Assembly (NCBI GenBank): GCA_010645155.1
Contig: JAAGOF010000292.1
Coordinates: 119,715 to 183,714, forward strand
Length of the DNA stretch: 64,000 nucleotides
From: Tigriopus japonicus
Taxonomy: Eukaryota; Arthropoda; Copepoda; Harpacticoida; Harpacticidae
Direction: 5' to 3'
The stretch's first letter is position 1, and every line of letters begins with the position of its first letter. This document shows, in pieces, positions 1 through 12,322 of this stretch. A program made the position numbers and the translations under genes. Under the pieces are notes generated by a model. The model was not told where the DNA came from. It saw only the letters and a program-made list of their open reading frames with translations, and ran no database searches.

Positions 1-1
1 C

Positions 2-2659
2 CTCGCAAATAGCCGGCTAATTGATAGTCGAGGGGCAGAAATTAGAGCAATTCTTGCATCAAGTAACACCTCAGCCGATTCTTCCTGGGAAATCCTACTG
101 AACAAATTTCCCGAACTCCTTAACGTCGATTTCTCTTCAAAAATCAATAAACATGGCGTTGAACATCATATCATCACAACAGGGCCTCCTGTGTTTACTC
201 GTCCGAGGCGAATGTTTGCAGAGAAGTTCCAATTCGCCAAAACCGAATTCTCAAAGATGGAAAACATGAAAATTTGTCGTCGATCAGAATCCAGCACTGC
301 TTCTGCCCTTCATATGGTCCCGAAACCAGATGGCTCGTATCGACCCTGCGGAGATTATCGTCGCCTTAATTTACAAACCGTGGTTGATAGATATCCTCTT
401 CCCCATATTCATGATTTTTCTATCCACCTTCATGGTTGTAATATCTTCTCGAAAGTCGACCTGGTTCGTGGCTATCATCAAATTCCGATGGCCGCAGACT
501 CAATTGCGAAAACCGCAATTACAACCCCTTTCGGATTATTCGAGTTTCTGAGAATGCCATTTGGATTGAGGAATGCAGCACAAACCTTTCAGAGACTTAT
601 GGATCAAGTCCTTGCGGGTTTGCCGTTCGTTTTTGTCTATTTGGATGACATCTTGGTGGCCTCCAAATCCCCAAAAGAACACGAAGATCACCTGACCCAA
701 GTGTTTTCACGTCTATCCGAGAATGGGTTAATTATCAATCGTCAAAAATGTTCATTCGGAAAGACATCAGTTGAGTATCTTGGACATCTGGTAACTTCTC
801 AAGGAATTTCGCCCCTTCCCTCAAAAGTTCAAGCTCTCGTTGATTATCCCGCTCCTACCGATCGACCTGGATTGCAACGTTTCTTGGGAATGATAAACTA
901 TTACCATCGTTTTCTACCATCTGTGGCCACCATTCTTGCACCTTTGCACAAGGCTGTGATCGGCAAAGGTCGCGTGATTGACTGGACCTCCGATTGCGAA
1001 TCATCCTTCCAATCAGTAAAGAAAATGCTCTCAAATGTAACCCTCCTCGCGCATCCCTCTCCTCACGATGAAACGGCGATAACAACCGATGCCTCTCAAA
1101 TTGGAATTGGAGGGGTCTTAGAACAGAAACAAAACGGAATTTGGCGTCCTTTGGCATTCTTCTCTAAGAAATTAACCACAACCCAAATCAAGTACAGTAC
1201 ATTTGATAGAGAATTGTTGGCATGTTTTTTAGCGGTTAAACACTTTCGTCATTTCGTTGAAGGACACCCAATCACTCTCTACACTGACCACAAACCATTG
1301 ATTGCCGCTTTTTCGTCACAGTCTGATCGTTCTCCACGTCAAACGAGACACATGCTTTTTCTCTCTGAACTGGTGACCAAAATTAAACACATTAGCGGAC
1401 AATCCAACTCAGTTGCCGATGCTTTCTCCAGAGTTTTCTCTCTCGGGGGATCTGATAATTTTTTCCAAGATCTTGATTTCTCCTCATTTACTTCGGATGA
1501 ACGAAAATTATATGAACAATCGTCTTTGGAGCTTCAAAGTTCTTCGATCAATGAAATTCCCATTCTTTTTGACATTTCTCAAAACCGTCAACGTATTGTT
1601 GTCCCAAGGAATGCTTCCAAAGCCGTTTTCCAACGTATTCATGGACTTTGTCACAGTGGACCTATACCAACAACACGCTCTATAGCCGCTCGTTTCGTTT
1701 GGTTTGGTATGAAAAGAGACATTCGACAATGGTGTCACTCGTGCCATGAATGCCAATCATCCAAAATTTCCCGACACACTATTTCTCCTCTAGAGTCTTT
1801 CCCATCACCGGATGCAAGGTTCGAATCAATTCATCTAGACTTAGTTGGACCTTTGACACCATCCTATGGCATGACCTACATCATGACAATCATGGATAGA
1901 TTCAGTCGATGGCCAGAAGCCATACCTCTACCAGATAACAAAACTGAAACATGCGCTCAAGCCTTGATGAGTACTTGGGTATCCAGGTTTGGAGTACCTG
2001 CTCAAATTGTGTCTGACAGAGGGACACAATTTACTTCCTCGATTTGGTCCCAACTAATGAAGCTCCTCGGTATTCAACACTCCATGACAACTTCCTACCA
2101 TCCCCAATCCAACGGTTTAATCGAACGTCTTCACAGACAGCTTAAAGCGGCCCTCAGAGCGAATCTTGCTGGATCAAGTTGGGTTACTCATTTGCCTCTC
2201 ATTCTTCTTGGGATTCGTTCCAGTTGGCGTGAAGCTCCCAATGCCTCAGCAGCAGAACTTTTATATGGTACTACTCTACGACTACCAGGCGAATTTTTCT
2301 CCCCATCCACACATGTTCCCACTTCAGATTATTTGCTTCAGTTGCAAAATATTATGCGCAACGTTGGTCCCGTTCCATCTAAAGAGAAAAAGGTGCAACA
2401 TCCATACATTCCGAAAGCTTTATCTCATTGCTCTCACGTGTACCTTCGAATTGATGCACACAAGACGCCACTCCAACGTCCTTATTCTGGACCACATAAG
2501 GTGATTTCAAGATCTAAAAAGACTTTCATCATTGATATTTCTGGCCGTGAAGATTCGGTTTCCATTGACCGGTTAAAACCAGCGTTTCTGCCGCCGGAAC
2601 TAGAAGGTCAGAGAACACTCTCTGGGAGAATTTCGCATCCTACTCACCGTTTTAATTGA
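2..2659 (+). CDS. Ty3/gypsy retrotransposon Pol (RT-RNase H-integrase), 5' end outside window
   Basis: The frame is open from base 2, so the polyprotein begins before the window; no stop occurs until 2659. From about 190 the usual RT lead-in ([10 protein letters not shown]) is seen, then RT with FVYLDD at about 634-660, RNase H with TDAS near 1085 and DRELL and TDHKPL near 1210-1300. The integrase zinc region (H..H..CHSCHEC) lies at about 1640-1760, followed by the catalytic pattern HLDLVGPL (about 1835), SDRGTQF (about 2015) and NGLIERLH (about 2115). The C-terminal part ends in SIDRLKPAF, typical of gypsy integrase. All catalytic motifs are present, and this is the longest undamaged pol in the window. 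It makes the cDNA and integrates it. A polypurine tract and LTR follow within 65 bp. Confidence 0.95.
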   Translation, partial: LANSRLIDSRGAEIRAILASSNTSADSSWEILLNKFPELLNVDFSSKINKHGVEHHIITTGPPVFTRPRRMFAEKFQFAKTEFSKMENMKICRRSESSTASALHMVPKPDGSYRPCGDYRRLNLQTVVDRYPLPHIHDFSIHLHGCNIFSKVDLVRGYHQIPMAADSIAKTAITTPFGLFEFLRMPFGLRNAAQTFQRLMDQVLAGLPFVFVYLDDILVASKSPKEHEDHLTQVFSRLSENGLIINRQKCSFGKTSVEYLGHLVTSQGISPLPSKVQALVDYPAPTDRPGLQRFLGMINYYHRFLPSVATILAPLHKAVIGKGRVIDWTSDCESSFQSVKKMLSNVTLLAHPSPHDETAITTDASQIGIGGVLEQKQNGIWRPLAFFSKKLTTTQIKYSTFDRELLACFLAVKHFRHFVEGHPITLYTDHKPLIAAFSSQSDRSPRQTRHMLFLSELVTKIKHISGQSNSVADAFSRVFSLGGSDNFFQDLDFSSFTSDERKLYEQSSLELQSSSINEIPILFDISQNRQRIVVPRNASKAVFQRIHGLCHSGPIPTTRSIAARFVWFGMKRDIRQWCHSCHECQSSKISRHTISPLESFPSPDARFESIHLDLVGPLTPSYGMTYIMTIMDRFSRWPEAIPLPDNKTETCAQALMSTWVSRFGVPAQIVSDRGTQFTSSIWSQLMKLLGIQHSMTTSYHPQSNGLIERLHRQLKAALRANLAGSSWVTHLPLILLGIRSSWREAPNASAAELLYGTTLRLPGEFFSPSTHVPTSDYLLQLQNIMRNVGPVPSKEKKVQHPYIPKALSHCSHVYLRIDAHKTPLQRPYSGPHKVISRSKKTFIIDISGREDSVSIDRLKPAFLPPELEGQRTLSGRISHPTHRFN

Positions 2660-2721
2660 TCATGCAATTACTGTCCTTATTTTTGCAATATTTATCAGAC
2701 CAAAAGGTCTTGGGGGGGATC

Positions 2722-2883
2722 TGTAGCATATTCCCCTTTTTATGTCAAATGTTATTTCTATTTTGCTGTTAGATGGCGTAAGTCATCGGGGTTTTGGTTT
2801 CTTGGTCAAGTTGATAAGAGGTGACCTCTAAGAAAGAATAAACATTCAGTCGTTCCTAGAATCGTAGACTTATCAGTCCTACA
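2722..2883 (+). repeat. 3' LTR of the first gypsy element (162 bp)
   Basis: The segment starts TGTAG and ends CTACA, an inverted terminal pair, directly after a G-rich polypurine tract (about 2711-2720). It holds an AATAAA-like signal (GAATAAAC near 2838). Immediately after CTACA, LINE sequence in minus orientation begins, so the right edge is defined by the host repeat. The matching 5' LTR lies outside the window. Confidence 0.85.
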
Positions 2884-3240
2884 CGCCCCATACGTCATTG
2901 TGCGGAATTTCATCCCGTTCAATGCCATATTACTCTGACCAACCCAAGAGTAGACTTTCTCCAAGTCCTCAACTAAACATTTTGAGTCCTGACCATTCCT
3001 TCCAAAAACTAATTTTGGATCATCAGCATATGAAGAAATACTGGCTTTTGCTCTAAACTTCTGGAAAGGAGCTATAAAGAGAATAAACAGGAGCAGACCT
3101 AAAATTGAACCTTGTGGAACACCTTACGTGACATCATACATGCCAATAAATGATCTTTTAACCTGGACTATTTGCTTCCTATCACTCATGAAACTACCAA
3201 TCCAATTCAGGACCTTACTCTGGATCCCAAACTCTTTGAG
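2884..3240 (-). pseudogene. LINE fragment (RT palm region), target of the gypsy insertion
   Basis: On the minus strand this aligns with about 42434-42795 of the near-complete LINE copy. Recognisable parts are the end of the RT palm (ALNGMKFRTMTYGA), the catalytic SSYADD, GVPQGSILG and QGKVLxWIxSFxSxRKQIV equivalents. A stop codon precedes GVPQGS (near 3124) and several residues differ. Similarity begins exactly at the gypsy LTR edge and fades after 3240. Confidence 0.8.
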
Positions 3241-3341
3241 TGTGAAGTAACAGGGGGATAGGTCCTCACTAGAACGAATGGAGCATTTGGGTCCTGCATA
3301 GATCATGGACAGCAGATATGGTAATATTCTATGGCAATAGA

Positions 3342-3372
<31 letters not shown>
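3342..3372. repeat. (AAT)n microsatellite
   Basis: About ten uninterrupted AAT units. The surrounding 3241-3938, apart from this, holds no recognisable gene; it is the 3' flank of the torso-like gene. Confidence 0.9.
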
Positions 3373-3938
3373 TGGCAATACTCGAACCAAAATCGAGTTC
3401 GAGTTCGATCATAGTTATTGCTGCTGGACTTCGAGTTGGCAGTGCTGCCATATTTTACTTAGGAATTCTATCTCTTACCTTTTGAGAAGTCAAGTTGTCG
3501 AAAGCTTTTCGATCCTAAAGGTCCAATATGGCAAAACTATGCCAAAAATCCAACTCGAACTACATCAGTACTTCACATGTCTTAGGTATGCCTATCCAAT
3601 TCTTCAGGACGAACTATAGAAACACAGCTTAAAGCCTGCCATTGTACTAAAATGAGAGGTTATTTCAGTGCAGTATATGTTCCTTTGAAGTTTCATTGTT
3701 ATATAGCTAGGCCGTAAATGGTATTCTGTAATATATTCTTCGTTGAGTCATCTTTCGCCTATCGGACCAGTTCCATTGATACATAAGCAAATTTTTTAAA
3801 GTACGTACGTAACGAGCATTGAACGCGTTTAATACTTAGCAAAGCACGATTCTATCTAAACAATGTGCATAACGCAATAATGAATAAATAGTATATAATG
3901 ACAATAAGACCAGAGAATCTCCTTCAGTGACTGGGCAC

Positions 3939-5627
3939 CTAGGCAATATTGGATTCCCAGAGCAAGGTGCGCGTCTTCAGGATTTCATCGTAGAATGTGC
4001 GAGTATCGAGGTCCTCGATAAAATCATTAAACCCTCGAAAGCTCATGCCTATGACTGCGCCTGAGCTTTCCGAGCTCAAAACGTTCAGTTCGGCTTGTTT
4101 GGCAGTGTCACCTTGAAGAGCAAAGATGTTTGGATAGGAATCGAATTGAGCCTTCAAAGTCAACGAAGCGTCCAAAAAGTTTTGTAGCCGTTGAGACCCA
4201 CTGGCACATTGGACTTGCCCACTCTCGCGGGTCACCCATGGAGCTAAATAAGTGTTGAACAGTTCATCAAAGCGCTTCGTTCCTAGTGGTTGCTGGAGGG
4301 AGTTAGCCTGGAGATCAGCTTTAAGGCTTCGGTATTGATCTTTTTTCAACGCCAAAACCTGATAGATGGCATCCCCAACTTGCATGGTTTCAATGAAATG
4401 GCTTCCATGTTGCTCGATGAATTCCCCAATGGAATTGTCGTCCCCATTTTGAATTGAGGCGAGGGCTTGTCGAATGTCATTGGACAGGGTCGGTTGCTCA
4501 GCCAGAGATAAAATCACCGAGTCCAGGGACAATTTGATGAGCACAAAACTGGAATCTCCGTCAAACATGTCCGCGCTCAAACCGAAATATTTGGCTCTGG
4601 TTGTGTCGTGCCAGCTTCCAGTGAATAACTTGTGAGGTGTGGCCACACCTGAGGCCTAATGAAGAAAAAAAAAACAGATTGTATGCGCGTTAAGTTACGC
4701 ATTCTCAGTCACGCAAGTGTAAACGACATAAAAGTACTTATTTTTCTAAGACCCATACAGGCAGAATTCGTTTCCAAAGAGGGGTTGAATACCAAACAAG
4801 ATGTTCCTTTTGGGAGATTCTCTTTATCATATGCTGCCAAAACTGCTATTGCAAGTGGAACTAAGACACAAGTGCAAGACTTGGGCTAACTTACATTTTC
4901 AGGTTTCAATGTACGAAGAAAGGTTTTGCCACTCCAAATTAGCAAGCCAATCATCGAACGAACATTCCTTGATTTGCTTTGAAGAGTCAGCGAAAGTGAA
5001 AACCCAAATCTTGTAAGAACTTTTTTCTGTCCTCGACTCATTGCTTTGTAAGCTTCAAACATACCTTGAAATTACTGAAGTAGGCTTGCTCCAGCTCTTG
5101 GGTATCATCACAAAGGTAGATCTGGGAAGAAAAACAAAATGCTATCATTTATCAACAACATTATCTTTTGCGATGGCCTTTAAAGAGCTTTAAAGGCCTA
5201 GCACAGTCATCCTAAAAAAATATACCTTCAGATCGTCATCAAAGCTGCCTTGAGCGGGAATAACCTTTTCGGCAAAGGTCTGAAACACCTTGGAGGTGGG
5301 TTCACGAATTAGCCATTGGCCGGGGTCTTCCCGAGGAACCACGCGCACACTCAACGAGAAAAATCCGAACCGATAGAAGAGATCCACAGCCTCGCCCACT
5401 GGGAGACTATCAATGTTGAGACTTTGGTCAAATTTGGAAGAAACGGTCGTTGATGCCGATCCTGGCGACAACTTCATGGTCAGAACCTTGGGCTCGAAGG
5501 CCACTCGAGGTTCAGTGACCAGGGGTTTAGCAAACACGGACAAAGGCTTGAAAACCAGTCCGCACAGGAGATAAGGGAATAGAATCACCATAGCGTGGAA
5601 TCTGTTTTGTTGCTTGTAACAGTTCAT
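3939..5627 (-). CDS. tsl: Torso-like MACPF-domain secreted protein, four exons
   Basis: Exon 1 (5226-5627) starts with an ATG and a hydrophobic signal peptide (residues about 12-33). It has a well-formed N-terminal domain and ends at AAG|GTATAT. Exon 2 (5065-5121, 19 codons) has ttcccAG and GTATGT borders and is in phase. Exon 4 (3939 to about 4655) begins after cattAG and holds the MACPF part: an FTGSWHD motif, then EFIEQHGSHFIETMQVGD, which is the family YGTHYI signature with Ser for Thr. It ends in LLWESN, like the Torso-like C-terminus. Exon 3 (about 4890-4999) is unsettled: the most protein-like frame (ADSSKQIKECSFDDWLANLEWQN) reaches a TGA seven bases before the AAT|GTAAGT donor. Torso-like is a secreted cue for the Torso receptor in terminal patterning and moulting in insects. 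The family call is firm; the exon 3 structure is not. Confidence 0.85.
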
Positions 5628-8000
5628 GATGAGGTTGAGGTTAGCGCAGAGAATTTGATTTTTGTTGAATCGCCCAAATAATAATTTGAAGATCTTCTAT
5701 TATTTTTTGTAAAGAAAAATCTGCGAAAAGTTATTGCTGCAATTGAACAAAATAATCCGTCGATGATGGGAGGAAGAGGATTGCGTATTTTTGATTTGCC
5801 TCCAATTCTTCCTCAATTTGACTACACTTCCAACCTATCGGAAGAGGCTCAAGAAACTGACTTGAACAACAAATCGTGGAATTTTGGTGGCATGCCAATT
5901 CAAGGTCGTCACACGCACACATGATGACTCCCACCCCAGGTTGTTGCTTGGTTAATCAACGCAATCGCTTCACCGATCTGTCGCTTCATCGCTCCATCCA
6001 CCGACCACCGATCAGCAGAAACGAGACTACCAAACAAACGGTCACGGCGAGTGCCACCCTTGGTAAGGGAATGCATACTCACACACACACACATTCAGTT
6101 TACAATACAAGTTTGTATATGTAGTAGTACATGTACTTAACTCTGGGACTACTGCCCATCGAGCTTGACGAGAATGGATCGATGGATAATGAACAGTGTT
6201 TGAATAAGATTTGGAATCCCTAAAGGAATTTATTTGTGTTTAGCAATTGTCAATGCCGAATCACCAAAGCGAATGTTATTGACATACAATGACCATGTTA
6301 TTTCATTTTGGGATCTTGCATTTCTCAGCTAATATGTTTTTTTACGCAAAAGAACTTGACGGAGGCATGCATAAACACATTAATATCATTTGTCCATTTT
6401 GCAATGAAGGTTTTCTAAGCTCACGAATCAGCTTATTCCCATTTGAACATCCACTACCTTGATTTTCGTATCTCAAATGTGCCTTTTGTCCGACGCCATG
6501 GGCCTACAAAAATATGTTTGTCTTTGAAAATGTTGTTTGTAATGCTTCACGAAATTATTGGTTGTTTTTACTTGCAATCGCACTAAAAGAAGTGTAGCTT
6601 TCCCTAGATTTGTTTAACTCCGAATTTGTTTTGCGCATAAAATCCAAATAAAGTCTTCCAAGTTTTCTGGTTTTCCTCAACAAAGTCAACGACACAATTT
6701 TGAATTTTTTAATCAAAATAGTTTCGATCGCCAACTTTTTAAGTTATATTGTCAAAAATATTGATATTAAATGGACAGATTCTGCGATGAATCAAACTGT
6801 AAATATGATGTCTGAGTAAATTTCGCTCGCAATTTTTGATGCAAATCTTTCAAAAAGACAAGTCTTTTCAAAAAGAAATCTTCGAATCATTTTTGAATGG
6901 GACCTTTTTAGTTTAATAGCTGATGAGGTTGTACATTAAGTGACGGTAACATCCAGTTGACTAACCATTTCCTCTTTTCTCGATGCCGTTTTGTTCGTGG
7001 ACCTTGATCAATTTGCATGAAAAACTCGGATTCGCCGTTCTGATTCACTTGAGTACCTTTATTTTGTGATTCACTCTGTTTAGCTGTCTAGCTGGCATTA
7101 CCGCCGTCGTAAACAGATACGGTTACCAGAACAAATTTTGACAAACAATATGTGCAATACCCAGAACCATTGTACCTTATGACTAGTGGGTGGATTTTGA
7201 AGTTTTTTTCTTACAGAGTAGAAACTCTAGACGGTTGACGCAACTAACTCTCCTTTACTGCTTGTTCTCGGCTGACCCCAGCTGACCTACATCGTACAAC
7301 GTCTAGAATTTTGACTCTGCAGGAAAAAAACTTTCTTATCCTCGCTCTACTCATGACGAATTTCAGAGTGGTATCGATGACGTCATCAATTCACCTTGCG
7401 CGGATGATCACTGATTCGTCATTAATTTTAGGTTGAGAGAAGTTCATTTGCGAGGAAAAGAGAAGTCAGTCAGGGACGCCACCAAACATTTTGTTATAAC
7501 CTATTAATTTCTCTCCATAGGCAAAGCTCATTAGATTAAATTTTGAAAAACGATTAGGAATTTTGAAGTTATTGAAAGATTTACTTGAATCAATAATCTT
7601 TTCTAATAATGTTTTTTTTGCCCATGCCAAACCTGGTTTAGTTTGAGAATTCTACATGTGGTGTCAGTGTTTGTTCTCAAAAACGAATGTTACTAGAAAA
7701 AATAATCAAAATCCATTGAATCAAAGGCAGTCAATCGTATGACCTAATTGCTTGTGTCAGCCCCAAGCTGTATGTCCCTTGACCTTGAAATGAATCCTTT
7801 GTAGAGCTATCCTTGGCTATACTTATTCTTCCCTTCAAAGATGTCACAAAAATGCCTCAGGACAAATATTTTCTGAACAAAACTCTCTTGACAAATGAAA
7901 ATTGCCCTTAATTTTGTTATTTTCCCCCTTTCTTTTAGGCAGAGGTGCTCGGCGGCATTGCCCGATCCTAAAATCATCCTGTTTATCCCCCGCACGATAA
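5628..8000. other. Gene-free stretch upstream of torso-like
   Basis: No convincing coding frame, RNA gene or mobile element. It includes the presumed torso-like promoter just above 5627, a short (CA)n run near 6078-6094, and AT-rich unique-looking DNA to 8000. Confidence 0.5.
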
Positions 8001-8001
8001 A

Positions 8002-8240
8002 TGGAGGCTTTCCTTCTGGTGAAAAACGGGATAAACAGGGTTTTCCTTCAGCGTACAAACGGGATATAAGGGGTTTTCCCGTCTTGGGACAAGCGGAATA
8101 AACGGGGTTTTCCTTCGGGGGACAAACTGGATAAAGGGGGTTTCCTTCTGGAGACAAACGAGATAAACGGGCTTTTCCTCCTGGGAACAAACGGGATAAA
8201 TGGGGTTTTCCTTCTGGGGATAAACGGAATAAACCAATTT
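8002..8240. repeat. 33-bp minisatellite, about seven degenerate units
   Basis: Units share the core GGTTTTCCTTCTGGGGACAA followed by ACGGGATAAA, repeating every 32-33 bases. Because the period is a multiple of three, all three minus-strand frames stay open across it and give 11-residue repeats. Those ORFs are a by-product and I see no start or flanking domain to suggest a protein. Confidence 0.85.
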
Positions 8241-8765
8241 TCCCGCTTTTGAATCCACTCTTTTCTAACATATTCTGTTATGTCAATCACTTTCTTAAAA
8301 TTGTTACGCACGCGTAACTATATTCAACTACTTTGTAAGCTAAAATCTTCTTCATCTTTGAACATTTCATAAATTTCTTGACGCGTCAATTACGGGTTTG
8401 TTCCATTCAAAATCATTTCGTCCCACGTTTACTACAGCTATTTCCACCTTTATTCAGTTTGAAAATTGTTGTACTTGCAACATCTGTTTGGTTTTGAGCA
8501 ATTTTATGAGAGAGATATTTCTAAAATATCCGTTTTACGAGTTTTCACTCAAGCTGAAGCTTAAATGACTTAATTTGTGTCAAGTTGAATTTTGACTCTT
8601 GTTTATTGGTATTGTTATAGAACCACTTACTTCTGATATTTTTTTCATCCATTCAGTTTATTAACCAAAACTGAAAACTATTTCATAGAATTTTTCATTA
8701 AAATCTGGTAATGAAATTGCACTTATCAATTTGCCTGGCTCAAAAGGCAGACCTGTGATGTAATT

Positions 8766-9990
8766 GTTAATGAAATTACAGTTACACTTACAAACAATGG
8801 TAATTGTTATTAGTTATTTATGAGATCAAAGTTGTGATTGTTATTAGTTACATTTGAGAACAAAGTAATTGTAATTAGTTATATTTGAGATCAAAGTAAT
8901 TGTATTTAGTTACATTTGAGATCAAAGTAATTGTATTTAGTTACATTTGAGATCAAAGTAATTGTTATTAGTTACATTTGAGATCAATGTAATTGTAATT
9001 AGTTACATTTGAGATCAAAGTAATTGTAATTAGTTACATTTGAGATCAAAGTAATTGTAATTAGTTAAATTTGAGATCAAAGTAATTGTAATTAGTTACA
9101 TTTGAGATCAAAGTAATTATAGTTAGTTACATTTGAGATCAAAGTTGTGATTGTTATTAGTAGTATTTGAGAACAAAGTAATTGCTGGTAGTAATATTTG
9201 AGAACAAAGTAATTGTTGGTATTAATATTTGAGAACAAAGTAATTGTTGGTAGTAATATTTGAGAACAAAGTAATTGTTGGTAGTAATATTTGAGAACAA
9301 AGAATTGTTGGTAGTAATATTTGAGATCAAAGTAATTGTAAAGAGTTACACTTGAGATCAAAGTAATTGTAATAAGTTACATTTGAGATCAAAGTATTTG
9401 TAATTAGTTACAGTTGAGATCAAAGTGATTGTATGTAATTAGTTACATTTGAGATCAAAGTAATTGTAATTAGTTACATTTGAGATCAAAGTAATTGTAA
9501 AGAGTTACATTTGAGATCAAAGTAATTGTAATTAGTTACATTTGAGATCAAAGTAATTGTTATTAGTTACATTTGAGATCAATGTAATTGTAATTAGTTA
9601 CATTTGAGATCAAAGTAATTGTAATTAGTTACATTTGAGATCAAAGTAATTGTAATTAGTTACATTTGAGATCAAAGTAATTGTAATTAGTTACATTTGA
9701 GATCAAAGTAATTGTAATTAGTTACATTTGAGACCAAAGTAATTGTAATTAGTTACAGTTGAGATCAAAGTAATTGTAGTTAGTTACATTTGAGATCAAA
9801 GTTGTGATTGTTATTAGTAAAATTTGAGAACAAAGTAATTGCTGGTAGTAATATTTGAGAACAAAGTAATTGTTGGTAGTAATATTTGAGATCAAAGTAA
9901 TTGTAAAGAGTTACATTTAAGATCAAAGTAATTGTAATTAGTTACAGTTGAGATCAAAGTGATTGTATGTAATTAGTTACATTTGAACCA
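8766..9990. repeat. 31-bp satellite array, about 39 monomers
   Basis: The monomer is AAGTAATTGTAATTAGTTAC followed by ATTTGAGATCA. Two monomer classes alternate in blocks: a GAGATC/GTAATTAGTTAC class and a GAGAAC/GTTGGTAGTAAT class. The rarer block starting with AAAGTTGTGATTG occurs near 9141 and again near 9801, a 660-bp higher-order period. Units are adjacent without unique spacers, so it is not a CRISPR-like array. Confidence 0.92.
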
Positions 9991-12260
9991 ATGTAAGTGA
10001 CATTTTTCAATTGCAAATTACATTTTCAAATTCGTAAACATATCTGGAGTTAAATATTTGCAAATTTTCCCCTATCTTTCCAATATTTTTGAGTATGTAA
10101 ATTGATTCACCCGAAGTTCAGAAGTACTTTGATGTGCTTTACACGGTTTACACTTAAAAAGAAAGGAGATCCAGTTGGATTAAAAAATGATTGAATACAA
10201 TTACTTTTATAAAGTAATTGTAATTATGTCTTTCATTACTTTTGAGGCAAGACTAACGGTGACCAATTACGTTTTAAAAGTAATTGACACAAGTTAGCCG
10301 AAAGCTATGACATAAACTTTGCAGAAAATCGCTGTCCAGGAGCACTTTTTTGATTAAACAAAGGACTTTGGGGAAGGGAATATTTGTACATGGCGGATTG
10401 TAATTTTCCCAAAATGTGTCAACTTTTGGTCGCTTCAAATAGTACACCCGTTTTCATTGACCAAATATCTTACCATACCAAATTTATCATTTGTGAACCA
10501 GCTTTCAATTAAATGTGATAAAAATATGACATGATATTAATTAAGCTACACCGCAACTACTTTCATATAGACGACTTTTATACTAAATGAATGAATGGAT
10601 GTTTATTGTGACTCTTGGTCATGGCTAGAGGGCGGAAAAAAAGTTGAAAAAAATGTCAAAAAAGAAGTTTTCCAGTTGAAAATATGGACAAGAAAAGTTT
10701 TTTTTCAGCTAAAAACGGGTAAAACAGTTTTTTCCAGACGCAAAAGAATGGAAAGTGTTTTCCCAAAAAAATGACAAAAAAATGTTTTTTCTTCTCAATT
10801 TGTCGATTGCTAGAGCAAAATATATTTTGTCTGTCGTTTTTTAGCTGGCAATTTTTATATATATAATCTTTATTGCGACCTTTGGTCATGTCAACTCGTA
10901 TAGAAAAAAGGAATATATGTAAAGTCATACATATAACAATGAAAAAAAAAATGAAAGAGACAAGTCAATGGATGAAAACGTTAAAAAAATAGTTCCGTAA
11001 AATCGTGATATCACAATGAGTTGACTAGATACGATTCAGTGCACGTGGAAGAAATGAATGGGGGAATGCACAGACAGTACAGATGCAGTTGGGTAGTGGT
11101 AGATGATGAAAATCTTGGTTATTGCAGTAGAGAGGGTGGGTCAGATTGAACAGGTCCTTCGTCAGTTCCCGTATTTTTTATGCTCTCGAATATTAGATAA
11201 AAAGAAGTTCGTCCTCAGTCTTTCACCTACAAAACAATGACGACCTTTGTTTAGATCGGATTAAGATTTCAAAAAAAGTTTTTTTGAGGTCTGAAAGAAT
11301 AGCTCGTGCAAAATGTAACAAATTCTCGTGAATGGGAGCAAGGATGAAGAATTTTAATTAAAGGTTACAAAAATCGCCACTAGAAGGAGCCAAAACAAGG
11401 GCAAATTCTCTTGGTTTCAGATCTATCCTCAACTTGTACTTGTTGACGAAATTGCACCTTCCATCTTAAAGTGGATTTCTCTTCATACTTTGAGTCTTTT
11501 TGAGCTCAGCCACGATATTATTGAGTTCAAAAATCAAAAAGTTATGCTGAGTAATCACAAATTAAGGTTAAAGACTGAACAGAAGCACCCACAACCGTTT
11601 CTACCTCAAGATGGCGCTGATTGTCATTTTTCTCTATGATTGAAGCTCAACTTTGCTTTCTTATGAAGTAGAGCTGTGCATCGAATCCGACAGGTCCCCA
11701 ATATACAATCCGAACTTGATTTTTATAATCCGAATCCGAATCCGACAGATTCTTTTCAATCCGAACGAATCCGAATCCAAAAATTTGCTGCTTAGTCCGA
11801 ACAAATCCGAATCCGAAAATTTGTAACTTAATTCGACATTAATCCGAAAATTTTCGCTCAATCTGATTTAAATCTGATTATTTTCTTATTTTGGTCTAAA
11901 TTGCAAGTACCATTTCAAACAGTAGGGCCCAGAAGATATTCTTTGAAATAAAAAATGTTTTATAAATATTTCCCCGTTTTTCCTTCATCTTATAATATGC
12001 TGGTATTTTCGAGGAAAAATTAAATATTTTGGCAATTGTTTAGGCAAAATATTCCAGGAAAATTAGACCAAATTAATGAATGGTTTACCCAAAACGAACC
12101 AAATATGCCAAAATGTTTACAAAAGGGCATTTATACAAAAATTGAGCATTCACAATCATAACAACTGTCATACACAGAAAAAAACGCGGCATGAAATTTA
12201 AAACGTTTAAAACGATTTTTTTTTAAACGATTTTTTATTTGGGGGGGGGCGGACTTTTTA
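9991..12260. other. Gene-free AT-rich stretch
   Basis: No gene is supported. It contains two short similar segments with the motif TTTATTG(C/T)GAC..TTGGTCATG (near 10600 and 10870), A-rich runs at 10630-10800, and a degenerate TCCGAA-rich tract at about 11720-11850. Near 12235-12255 there are T and G homopolymers just before the LINE 3' end. Confidence 0.5.
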
Positions 12261-12322
12261 ATACCGCTACCAGGAATGGGATTCCCTGTAAAGAGAGTTA
12301 ATGATTAATATAGTTTATAAAA

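Noticed and set aside
7807..8311. Three overlapping minus-strand ORFs with 11-residue repeats
   Set aside because: They arise because the 33-bp minisatellite period is a multiple of three; no flanking domain, start context or splice sites.
8766..9990. CRISPR-like repeat array
   Set aside because: The 31-bp units are directly adjacent without variable spacers, and the DNA is eukaryotic; it is a satellite.
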